DNA of 64,000 nt from Bradyrhizobium sp. KBS0727 (lineage in GTDB: Bacteria; Pseudomonadota; Alphaproteobacteria; Rhizobiales; Xanthobacteraceae). The DNA lies in the NCBI RefSeq assembly GCF_005937885.2, contig NZ_CP042176.1, positions 3,839,501-3,903,500 of the forward strand, read 5' to 3'. A model generated the notes under the pieces. That model was not told the origin of the DNA, did not search any database, and saw nothing but the letters and a program-made list of their open reading frames with translations. Below, one piece after another: positions 24,565 through 33,767 of this stretch. A program made the translations under genes and the position numbers. Position 1 is the first letter of the stretch, and the number at the start of each line of letters is the position of its first letter.

Positions 24565-26120
24565 CGGCGCCGACAGCAGCCGCGCTGGCGAAAGATTCCG
24601 AGGCCGCGACCCAGGCGCACGTGCTCGGTTTCCTCGATGCCTCCGGTTTCAAGCGGATAGACACCCACGCCTCCGTGGTGTTCCTGGGCGGCAACCGCGT
24701 GCTGAAGATCAAGCGCGCCGTGAAGCTGCCCTTCCTGGATTACTCGACGCTGGAAAAACGCCGGCTTGCCTGCGAGGAGGAGCTGATGGTCAACGCCGGC
24801 AACGCTCCGGAAATCTACCGGGGCGTGGTCGCGATCACGCGCGGCGGCGACGGCGGTCTTGCAATCGGCGGCGCCGGGGTGCCGGTCGAATGGGCGGTCG
24901 AAATGGCGCGCTTCGACGAGACACAGACGCTCGACCATATCGCGGCTGCGAACGCTATCGATCAGCCGCTCGCGCTGGCGATGGCCGATACGATCCTGCT
25001 AGCGCACGACAAGGCGCCACGCGCCGGCGGCGAAACCTGGCTTGATTCCATTCCGGAGATTATCGACCGCAACACCGATAAGTTCCACGCGGTGCGCGGT
25101 CTCGATGCGGCCGCCATCGACCGGCTCGACGCGACCAGCCACGATTACGTCAAGCGTCTGCAAACCCTGCTCAGCCGTCGTGTCAAACAAGGCTTCGTGC
25201 GGCGGTGCCACGGCGATCTCCATCTCGCCAACATCGCGCTGGTGAACGGCCGGCCGCTGCTGTTCGACGCCATCGAATTCGACCCGTCGATCGCCACTAC
25301 GGATATTCTCTACGATCTCGCCTTCACGCTGATGGATCTGGTTCATTTCGGCGCGCTGCACGCCGCCAACGCGCTTTTCAACCGCTATCTCTCCGGCGCG
25401 GAAGATGATCTCGACGGCCTCGGCCTGTTGCCGCTGTTCCTGTCGATGCGGGCGGCGATCCGCGCCCACGTGCTGTTCACTCGAAGCGAGCAGGCCGCAC
25501 ACGGCGAAGCAGCCTGGCAGGAAGCGAAGCGCTATTTCGACCTGGCCGGGCGGCTCATCAAGCCGGAGCCGCCGCGCCTGATTGCGATCGGCGGCCTGTC
25601 GGGAACCGGCAAGTCGGTGCTCGCGCGCGAGCTGGCGGGTCTGATCGGGCCGCCGCCGGGGGCCGTTATGATCCGCTCGGATGTGGTTCGCAAGCGCCTG
25701 TTTGGCGTCAGCGAAACCATGACGTTGCCGGAAACTGCCTATCGAGCCGCGACCACCAAGCGCGTCTATGATCTTCTGTCGTCGACCGCGGAGCGAATTC
25801 TCGCCCAGGGTTGTTCGGTCGTGCTCGATGCGGCCTTCATCCAGGAGATGGAGCGGACAGCCGTCCCGGATATCGCACGCAAACAGAATGCTGCATTCTC
25901 CGGACTGTTCCTGACGGCTGATCTTGCGACCCGGATGGCCCGGATCGAACGGCGTCAGGGCGATGCGTCGGACGCCACACGCGAGGTTGCCGTGATGCAG
26001 GAGACGTTCGCGACCGGCCATGTGGAATGGCAAATGGTCGATGCTTCCGGAGCGCCCGGCGACACGCTGCGCCGCGCCTGTGCCGGCGTGCCCGGTCTCG
26101 CACCGGCCGTGGGGCGATGA
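24561..26120 (+). CDS. Fused aminoglycoside-phosphotransferase-like kinase and AAA/P-loop ATPase
   Basis: A 519-residue two-domain protein. Residues about 1-320 are an APH-fold kinase-like domain with FLGGNRVLKIKRAVK near the N-terminus, the catalytic loop CHGDLHLANI (His about 217) and FDAIEFDP as the metal-binding motif. From about residue 335 a P-loop domain begins with IAIGGLSGTGKSVLA, followed by IRSDVVRKRLFG and DAAFI, like zeta-toxin or small-molecule kinases. The two-domain form is a conserved family of unknown substrate, often next to oxygen-limitation genes. It overlaps both neighbours by four bases (ATGA) and so is translationally coupled to the alcohol dehydrogenase and CHAD genes. 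Confidence 0.85.
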   Translation: MTAPTAAALAKDSEAATQAHVLGFLDASGFKRIDTHASVVFLGGNRVLKIKRAVKLPFLDYSTLEKRRLACEEELMVNAGNAPEIYRGVVAITRGGDGGLAIGGAGVPVEWAVEMARFDETQTLDHIAAANAIDQPLALAMADTILLAHDKAPRAGGETWLDSIPEIIDRNTDKFHAVRGLDAAAIDRLDATSHDYVKRLQTLLSRRVKQGFVRRCHGDLHLANIALVNGRPLLFDAIEFDPSIATTDILYDLAFTLMDLVHFGALHAANALFNRYLSGAEDDLDGLGLLPLFLSMRAAIRAHVLFTRSEQAAHGEAAWQEAKRYFDLAGRLIKPEPPRLIAIGGLSGTGKSVLARELAGLIGPPPGAVMIRSDVVRKRLFGVSETMTLPETAYRAATTKRVYDLLSSTAERILAQGCSVVLDAAFIQEMERTAVPDIARKQNAAFSGLFLTADLATRMARIERRQGDASDATREVAVMQETFATGHVEWQMVDASGAPGDTLRRACAGVPGLAPAVGR

Positions 26121-27016
26121 TGCTGGCCGGCCGAGCCAGAGCCTCCGGCCGGAACGCCGTCCGGATGGCCCGCCTCGATTGCGCGAGCGCCTTTCGCAAG
26201 ATGGCACAGGATTGCGTTGCCGGCATCAAGGCGCAACACGGCAGTGCTTGTGCCGGCGATGCCGAGGCCGTGCACCGGATCCGGGTCGCCATCACCCGGT
26301 TGCGTGCCGCTGTAGCGTTCTTTGCGCCGATTGCGGTCGACGCGGAATGGCTTCGTTTGAAGCAGGAAATCGCCTGGCTCAACACCGCGCTCGGGGCCGC
26401 GCGCGACAGCGATGTGATGACGGAGTATGCAAGCCGCAGGCGCTATCAGGCCTGGGCCGTTCGCGTGATCGGCGCGGATCTCCATCGGCGACGGACGCAG
26501 GATCACCGGCAGCTGGTGCGCTGCCTGCGGTCGGCCCGCGCCCGGCGGCTGATCGACGCGCTATCGGTCTGGACAAGGCAGGGGGCATGGCTGGCGCGCT
26601 GGGAAGCGACCGTCCGCCGCGGTGACGCGGAGTCGCTGCAAGCCTATTGCGCGCGCGAACTCAACCGCTGGCGCCGGCGGTTGATCCGCAAGGGGCGGCA
26701 TCTTTCGACCTTGGGCGCGGCGCGCCGTCACCGTCTCCGGATCAGGGCCAAGCGTTTCCGCTATATGCTGGAAGCATTGACGAATATATTCACGACGCGC
26801 AGCCGTGCCGAGATTCGTCGCATGCACAGTGCGGCGAAACGGCTGCAGCGCACGTTGGGCGATTTGCGCGACCTCAAGCGTTTTGCCGGACTGTCGCCCT
26901 CATCGGCTGCCAAGCGCGACAAGGGCCGCCCGCCGGGCTATCGTCGCCAGCAGGAAAAGCTCGGAAGCGCGGCGGTCAAGGCCTGGCGCGAGCTGAAGCG
27001 GGCCGGAGCATGCTGA
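26117..27016 (+). CDS. CHAD-domain protein
   Basis: A 299-residue helical, Arg- and His-rich protein. The CHAD pattern is clear: AEAVHRIRVAITRLRAAVAFF near residue 55, WLNTALGAARDSDVM, then HRLRIRAKRFRYMLEAL and RLQRTLGDLRDL in the second half. CHAD domains bind polyphosphate and are found on polyphosphate granules in Ralstonia. The basic conserved His and Arg residues here fit that. Translation is coupled to the preceding kinase-ATPase gene through an ATGA overlap. The nearby phasin and PHA synthase genes suggest a storage-granule role. A second ATG directly follows the first, so the exact start is uncertain by one codon. Confidence 0.88.
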   Translation: MMLAGRARASGRNAVRMARLDCASAFRKMAQDCVAGIKAQHGSACAGDAEAVHRIRVAITRLRAAVAFFAPIAVDAEWLRLKQEIAWLNTALGAARDSDVMTEYASRRRYQAWAVRVIGADLHRRRTQDHRQLVRCLRSARARRLIDALSVWTRQGAWLARWEATVRRGDAESLQAYCARELNRWRRRLIRKGRHLSTLGAARRHRLRIRAKRFRYMLEALTNIFTTRSRAEIRRMHSAAKRLQRTLGDLRDLKRFAGLSPSSAAKRDKGRPPGYRRQQEKLGSAAVKAWRELKRAGAC

Positions 27017-27047
27017 CGCCTCCTGTGACCAGCGTCGGACGCCGGGC

Positions 27048-27061
27048 TTGATGTGCGTCAA
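27048..27061 (+). promoter_or_regulatory. FixK/FNR-type box upstream of the universal stress protein gene
   Basis: TTGATGTGCGTCAA is a perfect TTGA-N6-TCAA match. Exactly 32 bases centre to centre lies TAGTCT (27084-27089), a -10-like hexamer, placing the box at -41.5 of a predicted start near 27096. Confidence 0.72.
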
Positions 27062-27149
27062 CGCCCGCCGCGGATGCCTCGGCTAGTCTTTCTATCATCG
27101 TTCGGAGCGCGCGCACAGCGCGATCCCATCAATATCGGGGAGAACGGCC

Positions 27150-27983
27150 ATGTTCAGAAATATGTTGGTCCACGTTCCGACGGAGCGATCGGTCAGGCCG
27201 GTCATCGACGTTGCCATCGCGCTTGCGGCCGCGCGTCGGTCGCATCTCGATGCGGTTGCGATCGGCTACGAATCCATGAGCGCGGTCGGGATGGTGGTAG
27301 AAGGCGGCAGCGCCGCTGTTACCGCGGTCATGGGTTTCGAGGAGGCGCGGGCCCAGGAGCGCGCAAATGCCGCGATCTCGGTGTTCGAGGTCGAGGCCAA
27401 GCTTGCCGGGATCGATTACGGCACGCGGACATTCACGGCAATCCCTGCCGATGCCGAGCAGGACATCGGCGCGCTGTCGCGGCTTTACGACATGACCATC
27501 GTGCTGCAGCCGGAAGCCGGCAATGCCAGTTATGACAACATCATTCCGCAGGGAATTCTGTTCAATTCCGGTGGACCGATGCTGATGGTTCCGCACACCC
27601 ACAAGGGACCGCTCGAAACCCGTCACGTCGGCATTGCCTGGGACGGCAGCCGGCTGGCCGCCCGCGCGGTGCGCGATGCGATGCCATTCCTGATGGGAGC
27701 CAAGGCGGTCACCGTGATCGCGGTCAATGAGGACGCAAGTGCGGCTTCGTCGAACGATCTGGTCGGCCATCTCGGCCGACGCGGCATTGCGGCGCGTGCC
27801 CAGCGGTTGAGGGTCGACCGCGGCAATATCCAGGGCGCTATTCTGTCGATCGCCGCTGAAAGCGATATCGGCCTGCTGGTGATGGGCGGGTTCGGCCATT
27901 CGCGGATGCAGGAGCGAATTCTGGGCGGCGTCACGCGGGACATGTTCGCCTCGATGACGGTCCCGGTGCTGATGTCGCACTGA
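27150..27983 (+). CDS. Universal stress protein, two UspA domains
   Basis: A 277-residue protein with two tandem Usp-like halves. The first begins MFRNMLVHVPTERSV. The second begins at about residue 153 with HVGIAWDGSRLAARAV and ends in VMGGFGHSRMQERILGGVTRDM, the G-x2-G-x9-G nucleotide-binding pattern of ATP-binding Usps. The first half has a degenerate version of that motif. Such tandem Usps are typical of FNR/FixK regulons and help survival under oxygen limitation and energy stress. The FixK box at 27048 and its matched -10 fit this. It probably has its own promoter, although the upstream CHAD gene is only 133 bases away. Confidence 0.9.
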   Translation: MFRNMLVHVPTERSVRPVIDVAIALAAARRSHLDAVAIGYESMSAVGMVVEGGSAAVTAVMGFEEARAQERANAAISVFEVEAKLAGIDYGTRTFTAIPADAEQDIGALSRLYDMTIVLQPEAGNASYDNIIPQGILFNSGGPMLMVPHTHKGPLETRHVGIAWDGSRLAARAVRDAMPFLMGAKAVTVIAVNEDASAASSNDLVGHLGRRGIAARAQRLRVDRGNIQGAILSIAAESDIGLLVMGGFGHSRMQERILGGVTRDMFASMTVPVLMSH

Positions 27984-28090
27984 TCGGCCGACATGCCGCA
28001 ACAGTCTGCGGAGCGCGGCAAATGCGCCTTGCCGTGGCGCGAGGTGTCATGGAACCGACGTTCCCGTCGCAGTCTTGCTGGGCGACCGGT

Positions 28091-28104
28091 TTGATGCATC
28101 TCAA
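28091..28104 (+). promoter_or_regulatory. FixK/FNR-type box upstream of the phasin-phaC genes
   Basis: TTGATGCATCTCAA matches TTGA-N6-TCAA. The hexamer TATCCT (28127-28132) is centred exactly 32 bases downstream, giving a predicted start near 28138 and a short leader before the phasin ATG. Confidence 0.72.
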
Positions 28105-28162
28105 TGTCCCGATGGATGCCCGCCGCTATCCTTTCCCGAGACCCCTGAAATCGGAGATCGCC

Positions 28163-28531
28163 ATGACCGAACTGTCTGAACAGGTTGTTTCCGGTTCGCA
28201 AGAATCGGCTGCCAACGGCGAGGTGCAAGCCTCGCAGTTGAACCGGAATGCTGTGGAATTCATGATCGGCGCTCAAAAGCTGATGTTCGAGGAATTCGTG
28301 TTCTACACCGACGAGATGCTGGAGCGGACACGGACCGAGATGAAGCTTTTCACCGAATTCGCTGCAAAGATGGCGGGCGCACATTCCGTCAAGGACGTCA
28401 ACACGATGTGCCGGGAATGCGGCCAGCACCAGCTCGACTTCCTGCGTCGTGACTCCGAGCGGCTGTTCAGGCATGGCGAGCGGATCATCGCGACGACGTC
28501 CCACCTGATCAGCGGCGATCCCTTGAATTGA
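28163..28531 (+). CDS. Phasin-family protein (PHA granule-associated)
   Basis: A 122-residue, mostly helical amphipathic protein starting at ATG 28163, with GGAG just upstream; the longer open frame from 28022 includes the FixK box and is not coding there. The family look is clear in NRNAVEFMIGAQKLMFEEFVFYTDEMLERTRTEM and in the following helix with FAAKMAGAHSVKDVNTM. Phasins coat polyhydroxyalkanoate granules. The gene lies 46 bases before the PHA synthase gene and is probably cotranscribed with it from the FixK-box promoter. It could also be a small granule regulator of similar fold. Confidence 0.8.
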   Translation: MTELSEQVVSGSQESAANGEVQASQLNRNAVEFMIGAQKLMFEEFVFYTDEMLERTRTEMKLFTEFAAKMAGAHSVKDVNTMCRECGQHQLDFLRRDSERLFRHGERIIATTSHLISGDPLN

Positions 28532-28577
28532 CGGGCGGCTATCCGGCATCCGTTGAAACAGACCAGCGATAGACAGC

Positions 28578-30428
28578 ATGCAGCCACAACCGACCCTGCC
28601 GACGGCGGAAGCCACCGTCCTGCCGTTTCGTACCCAGGTCCCGGGCGGGGGCGATGACCGGCAACCGGCGGCGCTGCCCGAGCCGCGGACCGCACCGGCG
28701 CAGCAGGAGACAGAGACCTATCAGGCAGATCGAGCGTTTCACGCGATGCTGGCGCGGCTGAGCGGCGGCATTTCGCCGGTGGCGTTGCTGTTGGCCTATA
28801 CCGACTGGCTTTCGCATCTGGCAATATCGCCGCAGCGGCAGATCGAGATTTTCCAAGAAGCGGCGGCGAATGCGAACAAGCTGGTTGGCGCCGCGCAACG
28901 CGCCTTTTCGCCGGGACAGCGGCCCTGGGCCCTGATCGAACCGCAGCCGCAGGACCGGCGTTTTGCCCGGCCGGAATGGGAAAAGCCGCCCTTCAATCTG
29001 ATGGCGCAGGCGTTTTTGCTCGGCGAGCAATGGTGGCACGACGCCACCAGGGGCGTGCGCGGTGTTTCGAAACAGAACGAAGCGATCGTCGAGTTTTCGG
29101 TACGGCAGATGCTGGACGTGCTGTCGCCGTCGAACTTTGCCGCGACCAATCCGGAGGTCCTGAACAAGGCGCTGCTGAGCGGCGGCGCGAACTTCGTGTC
29201 CGGTTGGCAGAATCTCTGCAGCGACTGGATGCGGCTGTTGTCGGCGGGCAAGGATCCGGTCAAGGCCGGCGATTTCGTCGTCGGCGAAACCGTGGCGACG
29301 TCGCGCGGCAAGGTGGTGTTTCGCAACGCGCTGATCGAACTGATCCAGTATGATCCGACCACCGCCAAGACGCATCCGGAACCGGTGCTGATCGTGCCGG
29401 CCTGGATCATGAAGTATTACATTCTGGATCTGTCGCCGCAGAACTCGCTGGTGAAATACCTGACCGGTGAAGGCTTCACCGTGTTCATGATCTCATGGCG
29501 CAACCCCGGCGCCGAGGACCGCGACATTGCCTTCGACGATTATCGCAGGCTCGGCGTTGAGGCGGCTCTCGACATGATCGGAGCTATCACGCCCGGCCAT
29601 CGGGTCCACGCGCTGGGCTATTGCCTTGGCGGCACGTTGCTGTCGATCGCCGCAGCCACCATGGCGCGCGACGGCGACGACCGCCTGAAGTCGGTGACCC
29701 TGCTGGCGGCGCAAACCGATTTTACCGAGGCAGGCGAACTGACCTTGTTCATCAACGAAAGCCAGATCGCGTTCCTCGAAGACATGATGTGGGAGCGCGG
29801 CGTGCTTGACACCACGCAGATGGCCGGCGCGTTCCAGTTGCTGCGTTCCAACGATCTGATCTGGTCGCGGTTGACCCGTGACTACCTGATGGGCGAGCGG
29901 GCGACGCCGAACGATTTGATGGCGTGGAATGCGGACGCCACCCGGCTGCCGTACCGGATGCATTCGGAATATCTGCGCAAGCTGTTCCTCAACAATGACC
30001 TCGCCGAGGGCCGCTATCTGGTCGAGGACAAGCCGGTGTCGCTGTCCGATATTCACATGCCGATGTTCGTGGTCGGCACGGTTCGCGATCACGTCGCGCC
30101 GTGGAAGTCGGTCTACAAGATCAACCACCAGGCCGATGCCGACATCACTTTCGTTCTGACCAGCGGCGGCCACAATGCGGGCATCGTGGCGCCGCCCGGC
30201 GAGCAGGGGCACACCTACCGGATCAAGACCAAGGCCGCCCACGATGCCTATACCGGTCCTGACGATTGGCTGAAGACGGTGCAGCCGGTCGAGGGATCGT
30301 GGTGGCCGGAATGGACGCGATGGCTGGCGGCACAATCAGGAGAACCGGTCGCGCCGCCGCCGATGGGTATCAGGCTCGCGGACGGGCAAGGCCTGCCCGA
30401 CGCGCCCGGTGACTATGTTCGCCAATAA
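28578..30428 (+). CDS. phaC: Poly(3-hydroxyalkanoate) synthase, class I type
   Basis: A 616-residue PHA synthase. The lipase-box-like G-Y-C-L-G-G contains the catalytic Cys (about residue 349). The Asp and His partners are expected in VVGTVRDHVAPW and TSGGHNAGIVAPPG. The N-terminal 170 residues hold the variable domain and AFLLGEQWWHDATRGVRGV, typical of class I enzymes. It polymerises hydroxyacyl-CoA into storage granules in the cytoplasm. The length is usual for class I (about 560-620). It is paired with the phasin gene and sits in the FixK-box region, suggesting carbon and reductant storage under oxygen limitation. The divergent DUF2892 gene ends 33 bases away on the other strand. Confidence 0.93.
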   Translation: MQPQPTLPTAEATVLPFRTQVPGGGDDRQPAALPEPRTAPAQQETETYQADRAFHAMLARLSGGISPVALLLAYTDWLSHLAISPQRQIEIFQEAAANANKLVGAAQRAFSPGQRPWALIEPQPQDRRFARPEWEKPPFNLMAQAFLLGEQWWHDATRGVRGVSKQNEAIVEFSVRQMLDVLSPSNFAATNPEVLNKALLSGGANFVSGWQNLCSDWMRLLSAGKDPVKAGDFVVGETVATSRGKVVFRNALIELIQYDPTTAKTHPEPVLIVPAWIMKYYILDLSPQNSLVKYLTGEGFTVFMISWRNPGAEDRDIAFDDYRRLGVEAALDMIGAITPGHRVHALGYCLGGTLLSIAAATMARDGDDRLKSVTLLAAQTDFTEAGELTLFINESQIAFLEDMMWERGVLDTTQMAGAFQLLRSNDLIWSRLTRDYLMGERATPNDLMAWNADATRLPYRMHSEYLRKLFLNNDLAEGRYLVEDKPVSLSDIHMPMFVVGTVRDHVAPWKSVYKINHQADADITFVLTSGGHNAGIVAPPGEQGHTYRIKTKAAHDAYTGPDDWLKTVQPVEGSWWPEWTRWLAAQSGEPVAPPPMGIRLADGQGLPDAPGDYVRQ

Positions 30429-30461
30429 GCTCGTCGTATCGTATCTGGCGAAGCCGCCGGT

Positions 30462-30668
30462 CTACTGACGCGCGGAGCGGCTCGAAAAGCCCAGCACGGT
30501 ATAGAGCGGGCAGCTCTTGAAGAACGCGGTCACCAACAGCACCAGCCCGATCAGGCCGGCCCAGTGCCATCCCTGAATCGAAAGCCCGTCCTGGAGAGCA
30601 TAGGCAACCAAGGCCAACCCGACCACGATGCGCACATACTGATCGATCGTTCCGACATTTACCGGCAT
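30462..30668 (-). CDS. DUF2892-family small membrane protein
   Basis: A 68-residue protein starting at ATG 30668, with GAGGAG seven bases upstream. MPVNVGTIDQYVRIVVGLALV at the N-terminus and a second hydrophobic helix with FFKSCPLYTVLGF are typical of DUF2892 (the YgaP membrane-anchor type). There are two membrane segments, about residues 13-30 and 35-52. The conserved Cys in KSCPLY is noted in the family. Some relatives are fused to rhodanese domains, but this one is free-standing. A FixK/FNR box lies between it and the divergent acyl-CoA synthetase gene, so it may be induced at low oxygen. Confidence 0.85.
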   Translation of the reverse strand: MPVNVGTIDQYVRIVVGLALVAYALQDGLSIQGWHWAGLIGLVLLVTAFFKSCPLYTVLGFSSRSARQ

Positions 30669-30729
30669 GGTACGTCTCCTCGGATGAATGAACGCCACAC
30701 AACTGTCGCATACGCCGCCGGACTGGGCC

Positions 30730-30743
30730 TTGATCTGTCGCAA
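30730..30743. promoter_or_regulatory. FixK/FNR-type box in the divergent DUF2892 / acyl-CoA synthetase region
   Basis: TTGATCTGTCGCAA fits the looser TTG(A/C)-N8-(T/G)CAA pattern. A GACAGT hexamer (30707-30702, minus strand) is centred 32 bases away, and TAGAGA (30765-30770) lies 31 bases away on the plus side, so it could serve either gene. The rest of the 30669-30994 gap holds no gene. Confidence 0.5.
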
Positions 30744-30994
30744 CGCCGACTGGCCCACAACTCGTAGAGAAGACAGGCGCGGATCTGTCATCTGGCCGAG
30801 ATCGTGCCGGGTTACACCATCGCGCCGGCGCGGGTTAGGCGACACCGAGTGCCGGTCTTTCGACAAGACTGGACTCCAACAAAACCAGCGAACGGGACGG
30901 CGATCCGAGGCGAGCTCTTCCCGCTCCAGCGACTCGTTGCACACGCCACGCGACTGGTTCACAAAGGCCGGCACCGGCCGGATAACAAACACCG

Positions 30995-33688
30995 ATGTCG
31001 ACCTATCGCCTGAAACATCTGCTGTCGCCCCGATCGGTCGCGCTCGTCGGCGCCAGTCCGCGCCAGGGCTCGGTCGGCCGCGCCATTCTCAGCAATATTC
31101 GCAAGGCGCAGTTCAAGGGCGAATTCGCCCTGGTAAACCCGCGCTATCCCGAGATCGACGGCGTCACCGCGGCCGATAGCCTCGAAAAGCTAGGTTTTGC
31201 GCCGGAACTGGTTGTCATCACCACGCCGGCAAAATCGATTCCCGGCTTGATCGACGAGGCAGGCCGTTGCGGTGCCGCGGGCGCGGTCATTGTCAGCGCC
31301 GGGCTCGGCCATGGTCCGGGTTCGTTGGCGGACGAGTCTGAAAAAGCGGCGCAGAAATACGGCATGCGGCTGATCGGACCGAACTGCCTCGGCATCATGA
31401 TGCCCAACGCCGGCCTCAATGCGAGCTTTTCCGCGCATATGCCGGAAAAGGGAAGCCTGGCGCTGATCTCGCAGTCCGGCGCTATTGCCGCGGCCATGGT
31501 GGATTGGGCGGCGCAGCGCGCGGTCGGCTTTTCCGGCATTGTGTCGATCGGCGATCAGCTCGACGTCGACATCGCCGACCTGCTCGATTATTTCGCGATG
31601 GACGAAAAGACCAACGCCATCCTGCTCTACATCGAAGCGATCAAGGATGCGCGCAAGTTCATGTCGGCGGCGCGTGCCGCCGCCCGGATCAAGCCCGTCG
31701 TCGTGGTCAAATCCGGCCGCATGGCGCAGGGTGCCAAAGCGGCCGCGACCCATACCGGCGCGCTGGCCGGATCGGACGCGGTCTACGACGCCGCATTCCT
31801 CCGCGCGGGCATCCTCCGCGTTTCCGATCTGCGCGAACTGTTCGACTGCGCCGAAACGCTCGGGCGGCTCAAAGCGCCGCCGGGCAAGCGGCTGGCGATC
31901 CTGACCAACGGCGGCGGCATCGGCGTGCTCGCGGTCGATCGTCTGGTTGACCTCGGCGGAATTCCCGCCACCATCGCTCCGGAAATCAAGGCCAAGCTCG
32001 ACGCGGTATTGCCGCCGACCTGGTCGGGCTCGAACCCGGTCGATATCGTCGGCGATGCGGACGCCGCGCGCTACGCGGCGGCGCTCGAAATATTGCTGGC
32101 CGATCCCGGCAACGACGCTGTGCTGGTCATGAACGTGCAGACCGCGATCGCTCGCGCCGACGAGATTGCCGCGGCCGTGACTGACGTGGTCCGGAATTAC
32201 CGCACTTCGCATCGGATGTCGCCGAAACCGGTGCTGGCGGCCTGGGTCGGCTCGGAGCCGGCGATCGGTGATCTCCTGAGCGGCGCGGGGATCCCCAGCT
32301 ATCCGACCGAAGACGACGCGGTGCGTGGCTTCATGCACCTGATACGGCACCGCGAGGCGGTGGAGGCGCTGGCGCAGGTGCCGCCGGCGATGCCGAGCGA
32401 GTTCGCGCCCGACATCGACGCGGCCCGGAGAATTGTCGAGGCAGCGCTGGCCGACGGCCGCCACTGGCTCGACCCGATCGAGATCAAGCGGCTGTTCGAT
32501 GCCTACGACATCGCCATGGTGCCGATCTTTGCCGCTGCCGATGCCGAGGAGGCCGTGGCCCATGCCGAGGCAATCTTCGCGCAAGGCTCGACCGTCGTGC
32601 TCAAGATCATGTCGCGCGATATCACGCACAAATCCGACGTCGGCGGCGTCGTGCTCAACCTCACCGGCGCCGACGCGGTACGGCGGGCGGCAACCGAGAT
32701 CCTGGCGCGGGCGCGATCGATGCGGCCGGACGCCCGGATTTCAGGCGTGATGGTGCAGGCGATGGTGGTGCGGGCGAAGGCCCGCGAGCTCATTCTCGGC
32801 CTCGCCGACGATCCGACCTTCGGCACCGTCGTCGTGTTCGGCCACGGCGGGATTGCCGTCGAAATCATCAACGACAAGGCGCTGGCGCTGCCGCCGCTCG
32901 ATCTGCAACTGGCGCGCAGCCTGATCGAGCGCACCCGCGTGTCGCGGCTGTTGCGCGCCTATCGCGACGTGCCGGCGGTGAAGCAGGACTCGGTCGCGAT
33001 GGTTCTGGTCAAACTGGCGCAGATGGCGGCCGACATTCCGGAAATCCGCGAACTCGACATCAATCCGCTGCTGGCCGATGAGAACGGCGTGCTTGCGATC
33101 GATGCCCGCGTCGCAGTCGGTCGCGTGGAGCGCAAGTTCCGAGGCTCCGGGCCGGCGAATTTCGCCGTGCGGCCCTATCCGTCGCAATGGCAGCGCCATC
33201 TCACGATCAAGGAGGGATGGCGGGTATTCGTCCGCCCGATCCGTCCCGAGGATGAACCGCTGATCCATGAGCTGTTGCAGCATGTCACCCTGCAGGATTT
33301 GCGGCTGCGGTTCTTCGCGCCGATGAAGCATTTTTCCCACGAATTCATCGCGCGCATGACCCAGCTCGATTACGCCCGCGCGATGGCCTTTGTCGCATTC
33401 GACGAAGCCACCAACGAACTGGTCGGCGTGGTCCGGATTCATTCGGACTCGATCTATGAGAGCGGCGAATACGCGATCCTGCTGCGATCCGATCTCAAGG
33501 GCAGGGGACTTGGCTGGGCCCTGATGCAGATGATTATCGAATATGCGCGCGCCGAAGGGCTGAAGACCATCTCGGGCGACGTGCTGGCCGACAACACGGT
33601 GATGCTGGCGATGTGCCGCAGCCTCGGCTTCGAGGTCAAGACGGATCCGGTCGAGCACGACATCTGCGACGTCAGGCTCACGCTCTGA
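30995..33688 (+). CDS. ADP-forming acyl-CoA synthetase fused to GNAT acetyltransferase (Pat/Acd-like)
   Basis: An 897-residue protein. The CoA-binding domain starts at SVALVGASPRQGSVG (about residue 14), and succinyl-CoA-synthetase-like domains follow, with His in ATHTGALAGSD (about residue 253) at the phospho-His position. An ATP-grasp domain (about residues 480-700) includes VLKIMSRDITHKSDVGGV. The C-terminal GNAT domain (about residues 735-890) includes VFVRPIRPEDEPLI and LKGRGLGWALMQMII. This matches protein lysine acetyltransferases of the Pat type (E. coli PatZ is of similar length), which can inactivate acyl-CoA synthetases. The retained His leaves ADP-forming ligase activity possible. 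A FixK-like box lies upstream. Confidence 0.9.
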   Translation: MSTYRLKHLLSPRSVALVGASPRQGSVGRAILSNIRKAQFKGEFALVNPRYPEIDGVTAADSLEKLGFAPELVVITTPAKSIPGLIDEAGRCGAAGAVIVSAGLGHGPGSLADESEKAAQKYGMRLIGPNCLGIMMPNAGLNASFSAHMPEKGSLALISQSGAIAAAMVDWAAQRAVGFSGIVSIGDQLDVDIADLLDYFAMDEKTNAILLYIEAIKDARKFMSAARAAARIKPVVVVKSGRMAQGAKAAATHTGALAGSDAVYDAAFLRAGILRVSDLRELFDCAETLGRLKAPPGKRLAILTNGGGIGVLAVDRLVDLGGIPATIAPEIKAKLDAVLPPTWSGSNPVDIVGDADAARYAAALEILLADPGNDAVLVMNVQTAIARADEIAAAVTDVVRNYRTSHRMSPKPVLAAWVGSEPAIGDLLSGAGIPSYPTEDDAVRGFMHLIRHREAVEALAQVPPAMPSEFAPDIDAARRIVEAALADGRHWLDPIEIKRLFDAYDIAMVPIFAAADAEEAVAHAEAIFAQGSTVVLKIMSRDITHKSDVGGVVLNLTGADAVRRAATEILARARSMRPDARISGVMVQAMVVRAKARELILGLADDPTFGTVVVFGHGGIAVEIINDKALALPPLDLQLARSLIERTRVSRLLRAYRDVPAVKQDSVAMVLVKLAQMAADIPEIRELDINPLLADENGVLAIDARVAVGRVERKFRGSGPANFAVRPYPSQWQRHLTIKEGWRVFVRPIRPEDEPLIHELLQHVTLQDLRLRFFAPMKHFSHEFIARMTQLDYARAMAFVAFDEATNELVGVVRIHSDSIYESGEYAILLRSDLKGRGLGWALMQMIIEYARAEGLKTISGDVLADNTVMLAMCRSLGFEVKTDPVEHDICDVRLTL

Positions 33689-33767
33689 TCATTCTTGCAA
33701 GGCGCGCCGCGAGACCACGACCATGTTCTCGCGGCTGTTAGTCCGCTTCCGTGGCGTATACCCGTCG

